Source: Chordicoccus furentiruminis (GTDB taxonomy: Bacteria > Bacillota > Clostridia > Lachnospirales > Lachnospiraceae). Taken from it: a stretch of 64,000 nt of DNA. The notes under the pieces are model-generated. The model saw only the letters and a list, made by a program, of their open reading frames with translations. It ran no database searches and had not been told where the DNA came from. The position numbers were made by a program, and so were the translations under genes. This document shows, piece after piece, positions 32,289 through 40,646 of this stretch; the stretch's first letter is position 1, and the number at the start of each line of letters is the position of its first letter. The DNA is taken from the NCBI RefSeq assembly GCF_019355395.1, contig NZ_CP048829.1, forward strand, positions 248,001 to 312,000, given 5' to 3'.

Positions 32289-34259
32289 TCAGGCCTCGCC
32301 GTCTCCCGCCGCATTCTGCGCGTCGCCGCCCGTTGCTTCCTGGCCGCCGGCCGCCGCGTTCTGCGCGTCGCCGGTGCTGCTCTCCTCGAAGTAAGTGTGG
32401 CCAGGCAGGTTCCGGATCGTTCCCTGTGGCCCCAGATTGTAGCTCGTGCCGTTGTCGAACTTGATCACGAACTGATAATAGATCTCGGGGTAGCCGTCCA
32501 GGTCCTTCAGCGGATCGAAGGTGGTGTAGTAGCCGCCGCCGTCCAGTTCCTTCGTCTGGATCCACCGGCGGATGATCTGGCCGCCCTTTTCCACCCAGAT
32601 CTTCAGATGGATGTATTTGACCGGTTCGTCCGCCGGAATATCAAACGGATCCGTCGAGATCGAAATCCATCCGTGCGTCAGGTCATAGGTCTCGGACTTG
32701 ATCCGGACGCTTCCGTATTTCTTTACGTTCGCTTCCACCTCCGGATCCAGCTGCTCCATCTTCTCGATGAAGTCAGTCTTCTTTGAAACCTCCGCCTTGA
32801 CCGCATCATCTCCGTACGTTTCCAGAAGGGTCTTCTCATCTGAAAAGAGATTGACACCAAGCCCCAGCCGGTTGCCCTCGATCTTGACGCCCAGCGCCGC
32901 CAGCGTCGTGGGGAAGTTGTCGAAAGTGGAGAAATCCCGGCGCTGTTCCGGATCGCTCGCCTTCGCATCCGCGTTGATGTAGCAGGTATAGGTGCGGCGG
33001 GAATAGGAATCCGGCACCTTCGCGCAGTAATCAGCGTCCATCGTGGGGTGATCGCCGGTGATCATGATCGTCGTGTTGTCGTACCAGTCCTGCTGCTGAA
33101 TCCATTTCACCAGTTCGGAGATCTGCCTGCTTGAGCAGGCGAAGACGTTCGAGTACTGATCATCGAAAGTGTCGCCGCAAAGCTCGCAGACATACCCGTC
33201 CGGGAAATGCGTGTCCACCGTGAGAAGCGTCAGGTTGAACGGCTGGTCTCCGGAGGCGAGCTCCGTCAGCGTATCCTTCGCCATCGCGATGGTTTTCTCG
33301 TCCTCCATCCCCCACCAGACCTTGTAGTTCTCCGGAATGATCCCCTTCTCCTTGGCGTAGACATAGTCACGGATCTCAAAATCGCCGTGCTGCTGAAAAT
33401 ACAGCCGCCGGCCGCCGAACGTGGCGTCCGATCCGAGCACGAAGACCTGCCGGTACCCTTCGTCCTTCAGCAGGTCTCCCATCGTCGTGATCTGCGGGAA
33501 GAAGCTTGTCATCGCGGACATGGAGTTCCGCTCGATGTCGATGTTGAGCGGGAGTCCCGATGCCATGCCGAAAATCGCGCCCATCGTCCAGGTCGCGCCC
33601 GGAAGCGCCAGACCGCCGTTCAGCTTTTTCCTGTCTGTGCCCGCGAAGTCTTCGTTCTCCTGCGCGAGCTTTGTAATTTCCGGAATCACATTCTGATCAA
33701 AATCGCCGCCTTCGGCCTTGTCCGCGAACGTCACTTCGGTGGATTCCATATAGATCTGAACCAGATTCCGCTTCTTTTTCGGAAACGTGAGCTCCACCTT
33801 CGACGGATCCACATAATGGTTCTCGATAAAGTCCGACTTGGTGTTCCGGTCCCGGATGTAGTCCAGCAGCTTCACTTCGCGGCCGAAATAGACCACCGAA
33901 AAGACGAGCACGCCCACCATCGCCGCGAGGCCGATGCCGGCGATCCGGCTGTAATGCGCCTTCTTTCTGCGCGCCATCAGCAGCAGAACCGCCGCAGCCG
34001 TACAGACCAGCGCCGGAACGAGGCACTTGATCATATAGTCAGGCACCATATTGTTTCCCGTGCCTTCCAGCGGCGCCTCCAGCTGATAGATGATTTCATC
34101 CATCGTAAGACCGCTCCACTGAGACAGAACCCAGCGGAGAGACAGCACGGCAATCATGCCGAGAAAGGTAAAAATCGGGAACAGAACGGACAGTACCGTC
34201 CTCCCTGCTTTTCCTTTATGTCTGCCTTTTTCTTTGTTTTTATTCTCTGTGTAACCCAA
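32289..34259 (-). CDS. LtaS/MdoB-type phosphoglycerol transferase family protein (sulfatase fold)
   Basis: A membrane-anchored alkaline-phosphatase-fold enzyme. Transmembrane helices occupy roughly the first 160 residues, followed by the extracellular domain: metal-binding Glu in NLVQIYMESTEV, candidate nucleophile Thr in LPGATWTMGAIFGM, DTHFPDGY, and the metal ligands in ITGDHPTMDADY. Relatives polymerise lipoteichoic acid or transfer phosphoglycerol to glycans. The C-terminus ends in a low-complexity tail with GDAQNAA twice. Start: the frame is open to TTG 34337, but the promoter predicts transcription from about 34339, so I favour TTG 34259 behind AGGACAGGG. The start remains uncertain. 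Confidence 0.82.
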   Translation of the reverse strand: MGYTENKNKEKGRHKGKAGRTVLSVLFPIFTFLGMIAVLSLRWVLSQWSGLTMDEIIYQLEAPLEGTGNNMVPDYMIKCLVPALVCTAAAVLLLMARRKKAHYSRIAGIGLAAMVGVLVFSVVYFGREVKLLDYIRDRNTKSDFIENHYVDPSKVELTFPKKKRNLVQIYMESTEVTFADKAEGGDFDQNVIPEITKLAQENEDFAGTDRKKLNGGLALPGATWTMGAIFGMASGLPLNIDIERNSMSAMTSFFPQITTMGDLLKDEGYRQVFVLGSDATFGGRRLYFQQHGDFEIRDYVYAKEKGIIPENYKVWWGMEDEKTIAMAKDTLTELASGDQPFNLTLLTVDTHFPDGYVCELCGDTFDDQYSNVFACSSRQISELVKWIQQQDWYDNTTIMITGDHPTMDADYCAKVPDSYSRRTYTCYINADAKASDPEQRRDFSTFDNFPTTLAALGVKIEGNRLGLGVNLFSDEKTLLETYGDDAVKAEVSKKTDFIEKMEQLDPEVEANVKKYGSVRIKSETYDLTHGWISISTDPFDIPADEPVKYIHLKIWVEKGGQIIRRWIQTKELDGGGYYTTFDPLKDLDGYPEIYYQFVIKFDNGTSYNLGPQGTIRNLPGHTYFEESSTGDAQNAAAGGQEATGGDAQNAAGDGEA

Positions 34260-34345
34260 TGCTGTACACCCTGTCCTTCCGCCGACCGCAATTCCGTCTC
34301 GCAAAAGCCCGATTTTACGGAAAGGTAGATTAATCAAACGTGGGT

Positions 34346-34374
34346 ATTATAGCATAAAGCGGTTTATCTCCCAA
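34346..34374 (-). promoter_or_regulatory. Promoter of the LtaS-like gene, overlapping the lon terminator
   Basis: On the minus strand: -35 TTGGGA (34369-34374), 17 bp, -10 TATAAT (34346-34351) with the extended-10 TGC. The -35 spans the loop of the lon terminator hairpin. Confidence 0.7.
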
Positions 34375-34386
34375 GAGATAAACCGC
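34359..34386 (-). terminator. Terminator hairpin downstream of lon
   Basis: A perfect 12-bp stem (34359-34370, 34375-34386) with a 4-nt loop, followed on the minus strand by TTTATG, about 45 nt past the lon stop. The U-tract is short, so read-through is possible. Confidence 0.65.
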
Positions 34387-34431
34387 CTCTGACTGCAGAC
34401 AAAAGACACAATTCACACACTGTTCAAATTG

Positions 34432-36888
34432 TCAAACACTTCCCGAAGCCGGCTTTGCCGCCTCCTCCGCTGCCTGCGCAAGGCGGGGCACCGACACTTT
34501 CTGAAGCTCCACCATCCCGAAAGGATGCTGATCCGGTTCGGGCAGCCGGACGTGCAGCGCTTCGCGGATCACGTCCCGTACCGTGGACACCGAAATAATC
34601 TCCAGCTCCCTGCGTACTTCCTCCGGCACGTCTTCGAGGTCGCGTGCATTCTCCTTCGGAATCAGGACCTTGCGGATGCCGGCCCGGTTGGCGGCCATCA
34701 GCTTCTCCGGAAGCCCGCCGATCGGCAGCACCTGGCCGCGCAGCGAGATCTCGCCCGTCATCGCGAGCCGCGGATCAACCGGAATGCCTGTGACAAGCGA
34801 GGTCACCGCGGTGAACATCGTGATGCCGGCGCTGGGTCCGTCCTTCGGCACCGCTCCTTCCGGGATGTGAATATGGATATCCCGCTTGGCGAAATCGAGG
34901 CCGCTGTCCATAAACATGCTGCGGACCAGAGAGACGGCCGTCTCCGCCGACTCCTTCATCACGTCGCCGATCTGACCGGTGAGATGAATCTGACCGGTTC
35001 CGTTCATTGCCACCGACTCGATGAAGAGAATCTCACCGCCAGCCTGCGTCCAGGCAAGTCCGGTGACGACGCCAGCCGGATTGGCTTTCATCACCCGGTC
35101 GTGGCTGACCTTCTTCCGCCCCAGAAATTCCTCGAGGTTCTTCTCCCGGACGATCACCGGACCTGCTTCCGGCGCCTCCTCCTTCCCGCTGCCGTCGCCG
35201 ATCCTTCCCTCCACGATCCGGACGGCTGCTTTCCGGCAGACGGCCAGAAGCTGCTTCTTCAGTCCCCGGACGCCGGCTTCCATCGTATAATCGGAAATGA
35301 TCTTTCTCAGCGCGCCGTCCGTGAAGCGGATATCCTTCTTTGAAAGACCGGTCTCATGCAGCGCCTGGGGGACAAGATGCTCCTTTGCTATATGGAAATG
35401 CTCGGCCGGCGTGTATCCGGCGAGCTCGATTACCTCCATCCGGTCCAACAGCGGCTGGGGAATCGTATCCCATGTGTTGGCGGTACAGATGAAAAAGACA
35501 TGGGAGAGATCGTACGGCAGGTCCACATAGTGGTCTTCGAAGGTCGCGTTCTGCTCCGGATCCAGCGCCTCCAGCAGTGCTGCGGAGGGATCGCCGTCGA
35601 AGCTTGACTTGATCTTGTCCACTTCGTCCAGCACGACCACCGGGTTCATCGACCCGGAGCGCTTGATGCCTTCCATAATCCGTCCGGGCATCGCGCCGAT
35701 GTAGGTTCTGCGGTGTCCGCGGATCTCCGCCTCGTCACGGATTCCACCGAGGGAAATCCGGACATACTTCCGGCCGAGTGCCTCCGCGACAGACCGTCCC
35801 ATACTCGTCTTGCCTGTGCCGGGAGCTCCGACCAGCAGCAGGATCGATCCCTTCTGGTCCGGCGCGTCCGCATTCTCATTGAGCGACATCACAGCCAGAT
35901 GCTGCAGAATTCTCTCCTTTACCTTATCGAGGCCGTAATGGTCCCGGTCCATGATCTTGCGCGCCTTTTTCAGATCGATTGGATCCTGCTTCTCCACCTT
36001 CCACTTCAGCGTCGTGACGAAATCGAGATAATTATACAGCGAATTGTACTCCGCTCCGTTCGTCGGCTCCTGTTCGAAGCGGCGGAGCACGCGCTCCACC
36101 TCCTTCCGGACGTTATCCGGCATGCCGGAAGCCTCGATCCTCTTCTCGAAGGAGTCCTCATCCTCCTCCCGTTCCGGCTCCATTTCCTTCAGCTCTTTCT
36201 CGAGCAGGTTCATCTGCTTTTTGATGGCCGCCTTCTTGTAGGCGATCCCCTCCGGATCATCCGCGCTCTGAAGATCGACCTGAAGGTCAATGGCACCCTT
36301 GAACCGCTTGACCGCCTCGAGAATCAGCTTCCCGCGTTCCCGGAAGGATCCTGTCTCCAGCAGCTCATACTTCTCCTCCGCCGTCATGTCGAAGAACTGG
36401 CAGAAGACCGCCGCGTATTCGTTCACCGACTTGAGGTTCTTCAGGTATTCGATCGCATAGTCTCCGCCCTTGATCTTCGACGCCACCTCCGTGGTCGTCT
36501 TCTTCAGTGTATCGAGCAGCGTTTTCTCTCCGACGTAGGTGACATCCATCACTTCCTCAACCGGTTCAAACGTGCCCTCCAGCACATCCGCTCCGGTTTC
36601 GACAGACAGCGACCTCACCTTGCCGCGTGTCCGGGCGTGGAGAAACGTCCCCATCGGTCCTTCACTGATATCCAGAACCTCCGCCTCGACACCCAGCGCG
36701 TAGAAGTCATCCGCTGTCAGCTCTTCGCGCTTCTTCGCTTCCTTCAGCGGCATCAGCACCACATGTCCGTCATCTATCTTGACCCGGCTTTTTTCCGCCT
36801 CGGAAATTTCCTCAAGGCTCAGGCGATACTCCACATCCGGCAGAAGAACCGTATTGTAAAATGCAAGGATCATACTGCTTGTACTCAT
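34432..36888 (-). CDS. lon: ATP-dependent Lon protease
   Basis: AAA+ serine protease that degrades misfolded and regulatory proteins in the cytosol; 818 residues. The LonB-type N-terminal substrate domain (1-200) and coiled coil are followed by Walker A GAPGTGKTS, Walker B VVLDEVDKI and the proteolytic domain with catalytic Ser in PKDGPSAGIT and Lys in GGLPEKLMAANRAGI. AGGAGG precedes the ATG. A CIRCE element just upstream suggests repression by HrcA, unlike the CtsR or sigma-32 control known from model species. The C-terminal end (QAAEEAAKPASGSV) is slightly extended. Confidence 0.97.
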   Translation of the reverse strand: MSTSSMILAFYNTVLLPDVEYRLSLEEISEAEKSRVKIDDGHVVLMPLKEAKKREELTADDFYALGVEAEVLDISEGPMGTFLHARTRGKVRSLSVETGADVLEGTFEPVEEVMDVTYVGEKTLLDTLKKTTTEVASKIKGGDYAIEYLKNLKSVNEYAAVFCQFFDMTAEEKYELLETGSFRERGKLILEAVKRFKGAIDLQVDLQSADDPEGIAYKKAAIKKQMNLLEKELKEMEPEREEDEDSFEKRIEASGMPDNVRKEVERVLRRFEQEPTNGAEYNSLYNYLDFVTTLKWKVEKQDPIDLKKARKIMDRDHYGLDKVKERILQHLAVMSLNENADAPDQKGSILLLVGAPGTGKTSMGRSVAEALGRKYVRISLGGIRDEAEIRGHRRTYIGAMPGRIMEGIKRSGSMNPVVVLDEVDKIKSSFDGDPSAALLEALDPEQNATFEDHYVDLPYDLSHVFFICTANTWDTIPQPLLDRMEVIELAGYTPAEHFHIAKEHLVPQALHETGLSKKDIRFTDGALRKIISDYTMEAGVRGLKKQLLAVCRKAAVRIVEGRIGDGSGKEEAPEAGPVIVREKNLEEFLGRKKVSHDRVMKANPAGVVTGLAWTQAGGEILFIESVAMNGTGQIHLTGQIGDVMKESAETAVSLVRSMFMDSGLDFAKRDIHIHIPEGAVPKDGPSAGITMFTAVTSLVTGIPVDPRLAMTGEISLRGQVLPIGGLPEKLMAANRAGIRKVLIPKENARDLEDVPEEVRRELEIISVSTVRDVIREALHVRLPEPDQHPFGMVELQKVSVPRLAQAAEEAAKPASGSV

Positions 36889-36906
36889 GTTCTGCCTCCT
36901 GTTCTG

Positions 36907-36933
36907 TTAGCACTATAATTAAATGAGTGCTAA
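36907..36933. promoter_or_regulatory. CIRCE element (HrcA operator) upstream of lon
   Basis: TTAGCACTA-N9-GAGTGCTAA matches the CIRCE consensus (TTAGCACTC-N9-GAGTGCTAA) at 17 of 18 arm positions. It lies 19 bp upstream of the lon ATG. A minus-strand TATAGT -10 lies inside it, so bound HrcA would block transcription. Confidence 0.88.
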
Positions 36934-37068
36934 CACTGATTCGATCATATCACCACAGCCGGATTTGTCAAGCAAATATCGTTCTTTTTTGTGTTTCTGT
37001 AAATCATTTAGTCATTAAATTATCAGGCGATCTTTCCACTGCCTGATACCGTCGAGCCTCTTCCGTAC

Positions 37069-37094
37069 AAAAAAGACCGCCCCGAAGGACGGCC
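37069..37094 (-). terminator. Intrinsic terminator of the nitroreductase gene
   Basis: On the minus strand: an 8-bp stem (two G-U pairs) closed by a TTCG tetraloop (37075-37082, 37087-37094) followed by TTTTTT. It sits 6 nt after the stop at 37100. Confidence 0.85.
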
Positions 37095-37099
37095 GAAGG

Positions 37100-37909
37100 T
37101 CAGGTGCCGGATCCGGACGGGAAGGCGGAATCCTCCCCCAGCATATGGGATTCGACAATCGCGCTCAGCACATACTGATTGTTTCGAAAATTTTTCTGGC
37201 TGACATTCTCCAGCCGGATCAGATCCACTTCCAGCCAGAGCTCCTCCGATGCCACCGCGATATGCGAGAACATCACGCCGAAGCTGAACTCCATCCATTT
37301 CTTCGGCCGGTCCATCGCGTCCTTCTTCGAAAAAATGTGAATCCGGCTTCCCACCACCACGAACCGCCATGGCTGGCTGTTCTGCCAGGACGGGGCCAGC
37401 CGTGCCGCCTCGATGACCTGCGTCATCCAGTGCGTGGGCTGATCCTTGAATACACAGAGCTCCCTGGTCGGCAGACGTTTCGCCTCGCCGGCCCGCCTTA
37501 ATAGCGGCCCCTTCGGGAGACCGAAGGCCATCACGATGACCAGATGCTTCCCCTCTCTCTCCTGCGGCGCGCCTCTGAGGACTGCATTTCCAATAAAGCA
37601 GCTTCCGAGTCCCAGTGTCATCATATAGAGGCTCAGCTGCTCGCAGATATAGCCCGCGTTCATCTCAGCGCGGTCACGTATTTCCGAATAAAATGTCAGG
37701 TAATATGGAGCCTGAATGCCAAAGAACCCCGTCAGAAGGTGTCTGCCTTCCGTATTCTCCGTGATGCCGATTTCCGTATGGATCCCCGGGAAAAGCGGTG
37801 CTGTCTGCTCATAGAATGTACCGATCCGGGAAAGCACCTCGGGCGGCACGGGTGTCATGGAGAACTGTCTGACCGACTGTCGTAAAAAGATCGCTTCGTA
37901 TAAATTCAT
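37100..37909 (-). CDS. Nitroreductase family protein
   Basis: A 269-residue FMN-dependent oxidoreductase of the nitroreductase fold. The N-terminal FMN-phosphate contact region is NLYEAIFLRQSVRQF. The core contains MMTLGLGSCFIGN and VIEAARLAPSWQNSQPWRFV, the two halves typical of the longer Clostridial members. Physiological substrates are usually unknown; flavins, quinones or nitro compounds are possible. It has a near-consensus promoter and a leader that can form a terminator, so expression may be controlled by attenuation. The Shine-Dalgarno is weak. Confidence 0.88.
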   Translation of the reverse strand: MNLYEAIFLRQSVRQFSMTPVPPEVLSRIGTFYEQTAPLFPGIHTEIGITENTEGRHLLTGFFGIQAPYYLTFYSEIRDRAEMNAGYICEQLSLYMMTLGLGSCFIGNAVLRGAPQEREGKHLVIVMAFGLPKGPLLRRAGEAKRLPTRELCVFKDQPTHWMTQVIEAARLAPSWQNSQPWRFVVVGSRIHIFSKKDAMDRPKKWMEFSFGVMFSHIAVASEELWLEVDLIRLENVSQKNFRNNQYVLSAIVESHMLGEDSAFPSGSGT

Positions 37910-37921
37910 GAATGCCTGCTC

Positions 37922-37952
37922 AAAAGGACGCAGAGAGCGTCCTCTGTCCTTT
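37922..37952 (-). promoter_or_regulatory. Leader with two mutually exclusive hairpins before the nitroreductase
   Basis: On the minus strand GGACGC-TCTCT-GCGTCC-TTTT forms a small terminator (37922-37942). An alternative stem pairs AAAGGA (37947-37952 on the minus strand) with TCCTTT (37923-37928), and CAGAG with CTCTG inside it, consuming the terminator arms. It lies between the promoter and the ATG at 37909. Confidence 0.4.
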
Positions 37953-37960
37953 GTGTTCTT

Positions 37961-37989
37961 ATCATACCGATCCCGTTCCGCTCTGTCAA
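37961..37989 (-). promoter_or_regulatory. Sigma-A promoter of the nitroreductase
   Basis: On the minus strand: -35 TTGACA (37984-37989, consensus), 17 bp, -10 TATGAT (37961-37966). The start of transcription is about 45 nt before the ATG. Confidence 0.8.
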
Positions 37990-38033
37990 ACAGCTTTCGC
38001 AGGAAATGCCTTCCTGCGCTCCGGCCGGAAATA

Positions 38034-38063
38034 TTGCGTCCGGCCGTCCTTCTGGGTTAAAAT
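38034..38063 (+). promoter_or_regulatory. Candidate promoter of the small membrane protein gene
   Basis: -35 TTGCGT (38034-38039), 18 bp, -10 TAAAAT (38058-38063). The -35 lies at the edge of an 8-bp hairpin (38022-38029, 38039-38046). The match is only moderate. Confidence 0.4.
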
Positions 38064-38170
38064 GGAAAGGCAGCCGTCCGCGGAACGGAAATCCCCGCGG
38101 ATCCTCCGTCCGGATACTTCCGTCCGGTCCGGAACGGCCAGCCTTTCGAATGAAAGGAGGAGTCAGCTTT

Positions 38171-38479
38171 ATGGACATGAGAGCCTGGGATATCATCATC
38201 ATCGTCTTCCTCGCCGTCTTCATCGTGCTGTTTGCCACCGGCAACGGAGACAAGGTCAGCTCGCTGTTCGGCAGCGGTTCCGGCCGGGATCCGAACCGTG
38301 ACTATGACCGGAAGAAGACAGACCGCGCATCGCTGGTGTTCTGCTGCGTGCTGCTGGTCGTCGAGATTCTGCTGCTGGTGTTCCCGCATTCGCCCGTTAT
38401 GGGATATGTCTCGATCACGACGGGAATCGTATCGCTCTGCCTCTATATGTACTATCTGCGAAAATACTGCCGAAAATAG
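38171..38479 (+). CDS. Small membrane protein of unknown function
   Basis: A 102-residue protein with three hydrophobic segments: DIIIIVFLAVFIVLFATG, a polar linker with an NRDYDRKKTDR stretch, SLVFCCVLLVVEILLLVF and GYVSITTGIVSLCLYMYYL. AAAGGAGG lies 10 nt before the ATG at 38171. I do not recognise a family. It is on the plus strand, divergent from the nitroreductase and upstream of ilvE, which has its own promoter. Confidence 0.65.
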   Translation: MDMRAWDIIIIVFLAVFIVLFATGNGDKVSSLFGSGSGRDPNRDYDRKKTDRASLVFCCVLLVVEILLLVFPHSPVMGYVSITTGIVSLCLYMYYLRKYCRK

Positions 38480-38488
38480 AGCGGTTAT

Positions 38489-38516
38489 TTGACATCGGCG
38501 CAGGGGCGTTTATAAT
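38489..38516 (+). promoter_or_regulatory. Sigma-A promoter of ilvE
   Basis: -35 TTGACA (38489-38494, consensus), 16 bp, -10 TATAAT (38511-38516, consensus). The leader of about 70 nt contains a small CCTTCC/GGAAGG hairpin; it is too short for a T-box. Confidence 0.8.
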
Positions 38517-38595
38517 TAGAAACTGTTCCGCAGTCAGGTTCCGCGCGCCTTCCTTCGGAAGGGACCGGAACGATTGAGCATGGGAGGCTTGATTT

Positions 38596-39615
38596 ATGGA
38601 GAAGCAGCATATCGAATGGGACAAGCTCGGTTTCGGCTATCTCGAAACGTCCGCGAGCTACGTCTCGAACTATAAGAACGGCGCATGGGATGAGGGCGGC
38701 CTTACATCAGACCACACCGTCACGATTTCCGAGTGCGCCGCTGTGCTTCAATACTCTCAGTCCGTATTCGAGGGACTGAAAGCCTATACGACGGAGGACG
38801 GCCGTACGGTCTGCTTCCGCCCGGACCTGAACGCGCAGCGTATGGTCGATTCCGCGAAACGGCTGGAAATGCCGCCGTTCCCGGAGGATCGCTTTGTCGA
38901 GGCCGTCAGAGAGGTCGTAAAAGCCAATGAGAGCTGGGTTCCGCCCTACGGTTCCGGCGCGACGCTGTACATCCGTCCGTATATGTTCGGCTCCAACGCC
39001 GTCATCGGCGTGAAACCGGCTGACGAATATCAGTTCCGTATTCTGACCACACCGGTAGGTCCGTATTTCAAGGGCGGCGCCAAACCGATTCAGCTGAAAG
39101 TTCCGGACTTCGACCGCGCGGCACCTCACGGAACGGGTCACATCAAGGCCGGGCTCAACTACGCGATGAGCCTGCACCCGATCGTCATCGCGCACAGAGA
39201 GGGCTTCGCGGACAATCTGTATCCGGATTCCGCCACCCGCACCAACGTGGAGGAAACCGGAGGCGCGAACATCATCTTCATCAAGGGGAACAAATTCATC
39301 ACGGTCAAATCGGATTCCATCCTCCCGTCCATCACGAGACGTTCCCTTGAATATGTCGCGGAGCATTATCTCGGCATGGAGGTCGAGGAGCGGGTGGTCC
39401 CGTTCACGGAGCTGCCGGAATTCGAGGAAGCCGGCCTCTGCGGCACGGCGGCCGTCATCTCGCCGGTGGGCCGGATTGTCGATCACGGCAAGGTGATCAA
39501 CTTCCCCAGCGGCATGGAAAAGATGGGTCCGAAGATTCAGAAGCTCTACGACACGCTGACCGGCATCCAGATGGGCCGCATCGAAGCGCCGGAAGGCTGG
39601 ATTTTCGAGATCTGA
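38596..39615 (+). CDS. ilvE: Branched-chain amino-acid aminotransferase
   Basis: PLP enzyme that interconverts leucine, isoleucine and valine with their 2-keto acids. It is the 339-residue type II form. The PLP lysine is in GHIKAGLNYAMS and the fold-type IV region NVEETGGANIIFI follows. GGSGATLYIRPYMFG-like sequence (GSGATLYIRPYMFGS) carries conserved Arg. It has its own consensus promoter, a Shine-Dalgarno (GGGAGG) and a strong terminator, so it is a single-gene unit. CodY is encoded in the same window and often controls such genes; no convincing CodY box was seen here. Confidence 0.96.
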   Translation: MEKQHIEWDKLGFGYLETSASYVSNYKNGAWDEGGLTSDHTVTISECAAVLQYSQSVFEGLKAYTTEDGRTVCFRPDLNAQRMVDSAKRLEMPPFPEDRFVEAVREVVKANESWVPPYGSGATLYIRPYMFGSNAVIGVKPADEYQFRILTTPVGPYFKGGAKPIQLKVPDFDRAAPHGTGHIKAGLNYAMSLHPIVIAHREGFADNLYPDSATRTNVEETGGANIIFIKGNKFITVKSDSILPSITRRSLEYVAEHYLGMEVEERVVPFTELPEFEEAGLCGTAAVISPVGRIVDHGKVINFPSGMEKMGPKIQKLYDTLTGIQMGRIEAPEGWIFEI

Positions 39616-39684
39616 ATGGATCGATACCGCGGCATTTCGTCTGTAAAGAAGAATGGACGGCTGCGGGAATCATGGAAGAATAAA

Positions 39685-39726
39685 GGTGCTGCCGCCCGGC
39701 TTTAAGCCGGGCGGCAGCACCTTTTT
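39685..39726 (+). terminator. Intrinsic terminator of ilvE (bidirectional)
   Basis: A perfect 16-bp stem (39685-39700, 39706-39721) with loop TTTAA followed by TTTTT. It lies between the convergent ilvE and aldolase genes. The minus-strand side has only a short TTTA. Confidence 0.92.
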
Positions 39727-39746
39727 CCTGCTTCACTTCATCATCG

Positions 39747-40577
39747 TCAGGTCCGGTTTCCGAACAGGCGGATTTTTTCCGCCGCTACAACCCGCACCGC
39801 ATGCTCCTCATACGGAATCATCTCGCTGATCGTGTGGATTCCGTCATTGTATGCCTGAATCGCCCCCTGACAGCAGGCAAGATTGATATCGGTAAAAATG
39901 TCGATCTTCGAGATCCCGCTTGCGATAGCCTCCCGGATCGCCGTATCCGAAAGACCGGAACCTCCGTGCAGAACAAGGGGAACCTTCGCGGCTTCCGCGA
40001 TCGCCCGGATTCGATTGTAATCCAGCTTCGGCGTTTCCAGATACTGGCCGTGGGCCGTGCCGACGGCGATCGCAAGCGCATCGATCCCCGTTTCCTTCAC
40101 ATAATCCGCCGCCTGTGCGGGATCCGTAAGTTCCGCGGCGCCGGAACGCAGCTCCTCCGCTTCCGGCGTATGGCCCAGTTCCGCCTCTACGGCCGCTCCG
40201 AATGCATGGGCCGTACGGACCATCTCCGAGACCTTCGCCGCATTGACCTCCAGCACATCCCTTGAACAGTCAAAATTCACCGACGTGAATCCCAGCTTAA
40301 GCGCTTCAATACAGCGGGCAAAGGTCTGCCCGTGATCAAAATGCACCGCGACAGGCACCGCAGCCTTCCTCGCCATCGGAAGCACAAAAGCGGCAAATTC
40401 GTCCAGCGGACAGATTGACAGCTGGCTCTCCTCGATTCCGAGAATCACCGGCGCGTCCGCCTCCTCCGCGGCTGCGATCACAGCGCGCGCCATCTCCAGT
40501 GTCAGAACGTCAAAATGACCGACACAGTAATGTCCCGCTTCCGCAGGAACCAGAACCTCCTTCAAGTTCGCCAGCAT
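39747..40577 (-). CDS. Class II fructose-bisphosphate/tagatose-bisphosphate aldolase family
   Basis: A zinc-dependent ketose-bisphosphate aldolase of 276 residues. Zinc ligands and active site appear in VAVHFDHGQ, EAELGH, AVGTAHG, LVLHGGSG and the phosphate loop SKIDIFTDIN. The length and the motif set fit the FbaA/GatY/KbaY superfamily; the first zinc His region (HFDHG) is intact. Whether it serves glycolysis or tagatose, inositol or sulfo-sugar breakdown cannot be decided. GGGGAGG precedes the ATG. It follows the AICAR transformylase gene, with a terminator in the gap. Confidence 0.9.
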   Translation of the reverse strand: MLANLKEVLVPAEAGHYCVGHFDVLTLEMARAVIAAAEEADAPVILGIEESQLSICPLDEFAAFVLPMARKAAVPVAVHFDHGQTFARCIEALKLGFTSVNFDCSRDVLEVNAAKVSEMVRTAHAFGAAVEAELGHTPEAEELRSGAAELTDPAQAADYVKETGIDALAIAVGTAHGQYLETPKLDYNRIRAIAEAAKVPLVLHGGSGLSDTAIREAIASGISKIDIFTDINLACCQGAIQAYNDGIHTISEMIPYEEHAVRVVAAEKIRLFGNRT

Positions 40578-40601
40578 GAAAGGCCTCCCCTCTCAGTCGG
40601 A

Positions 40602-40636
40602 CCGGAAAAAGACGGATGCGGTCCGCTTTTTTCCGG
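40602..40636. terminator. Terminator between the AICAR transformylase and aldolase genes
   Basis: CCGGAAAAA...TTTTTTCCGG encloses the stem GCGGA/TCCGT; on the minus strand it ends CTTTTTCC, directly after the transformylase stop at 40647. The A/T-runs make it bidirectional. Confidence 0.75.
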
Positions 40637-40646
40637 GCTCATTCTA

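Noticed and set aside
36401-37048. Small inverted repeat TATCAGGC/GCCTGATA at 37021-37048 as a second nitroreductase terminator
   Set aside because: The stem is only 8 bp with a 12-nt loop and no U-tract, and a strong terminator already lies upstream at 37069-37094.
38517-38595. T-box leader before ilvE
   Set aside because: The leader is only about 70 nt, too short for a T-box, and no conserved T-box sequence is visible.
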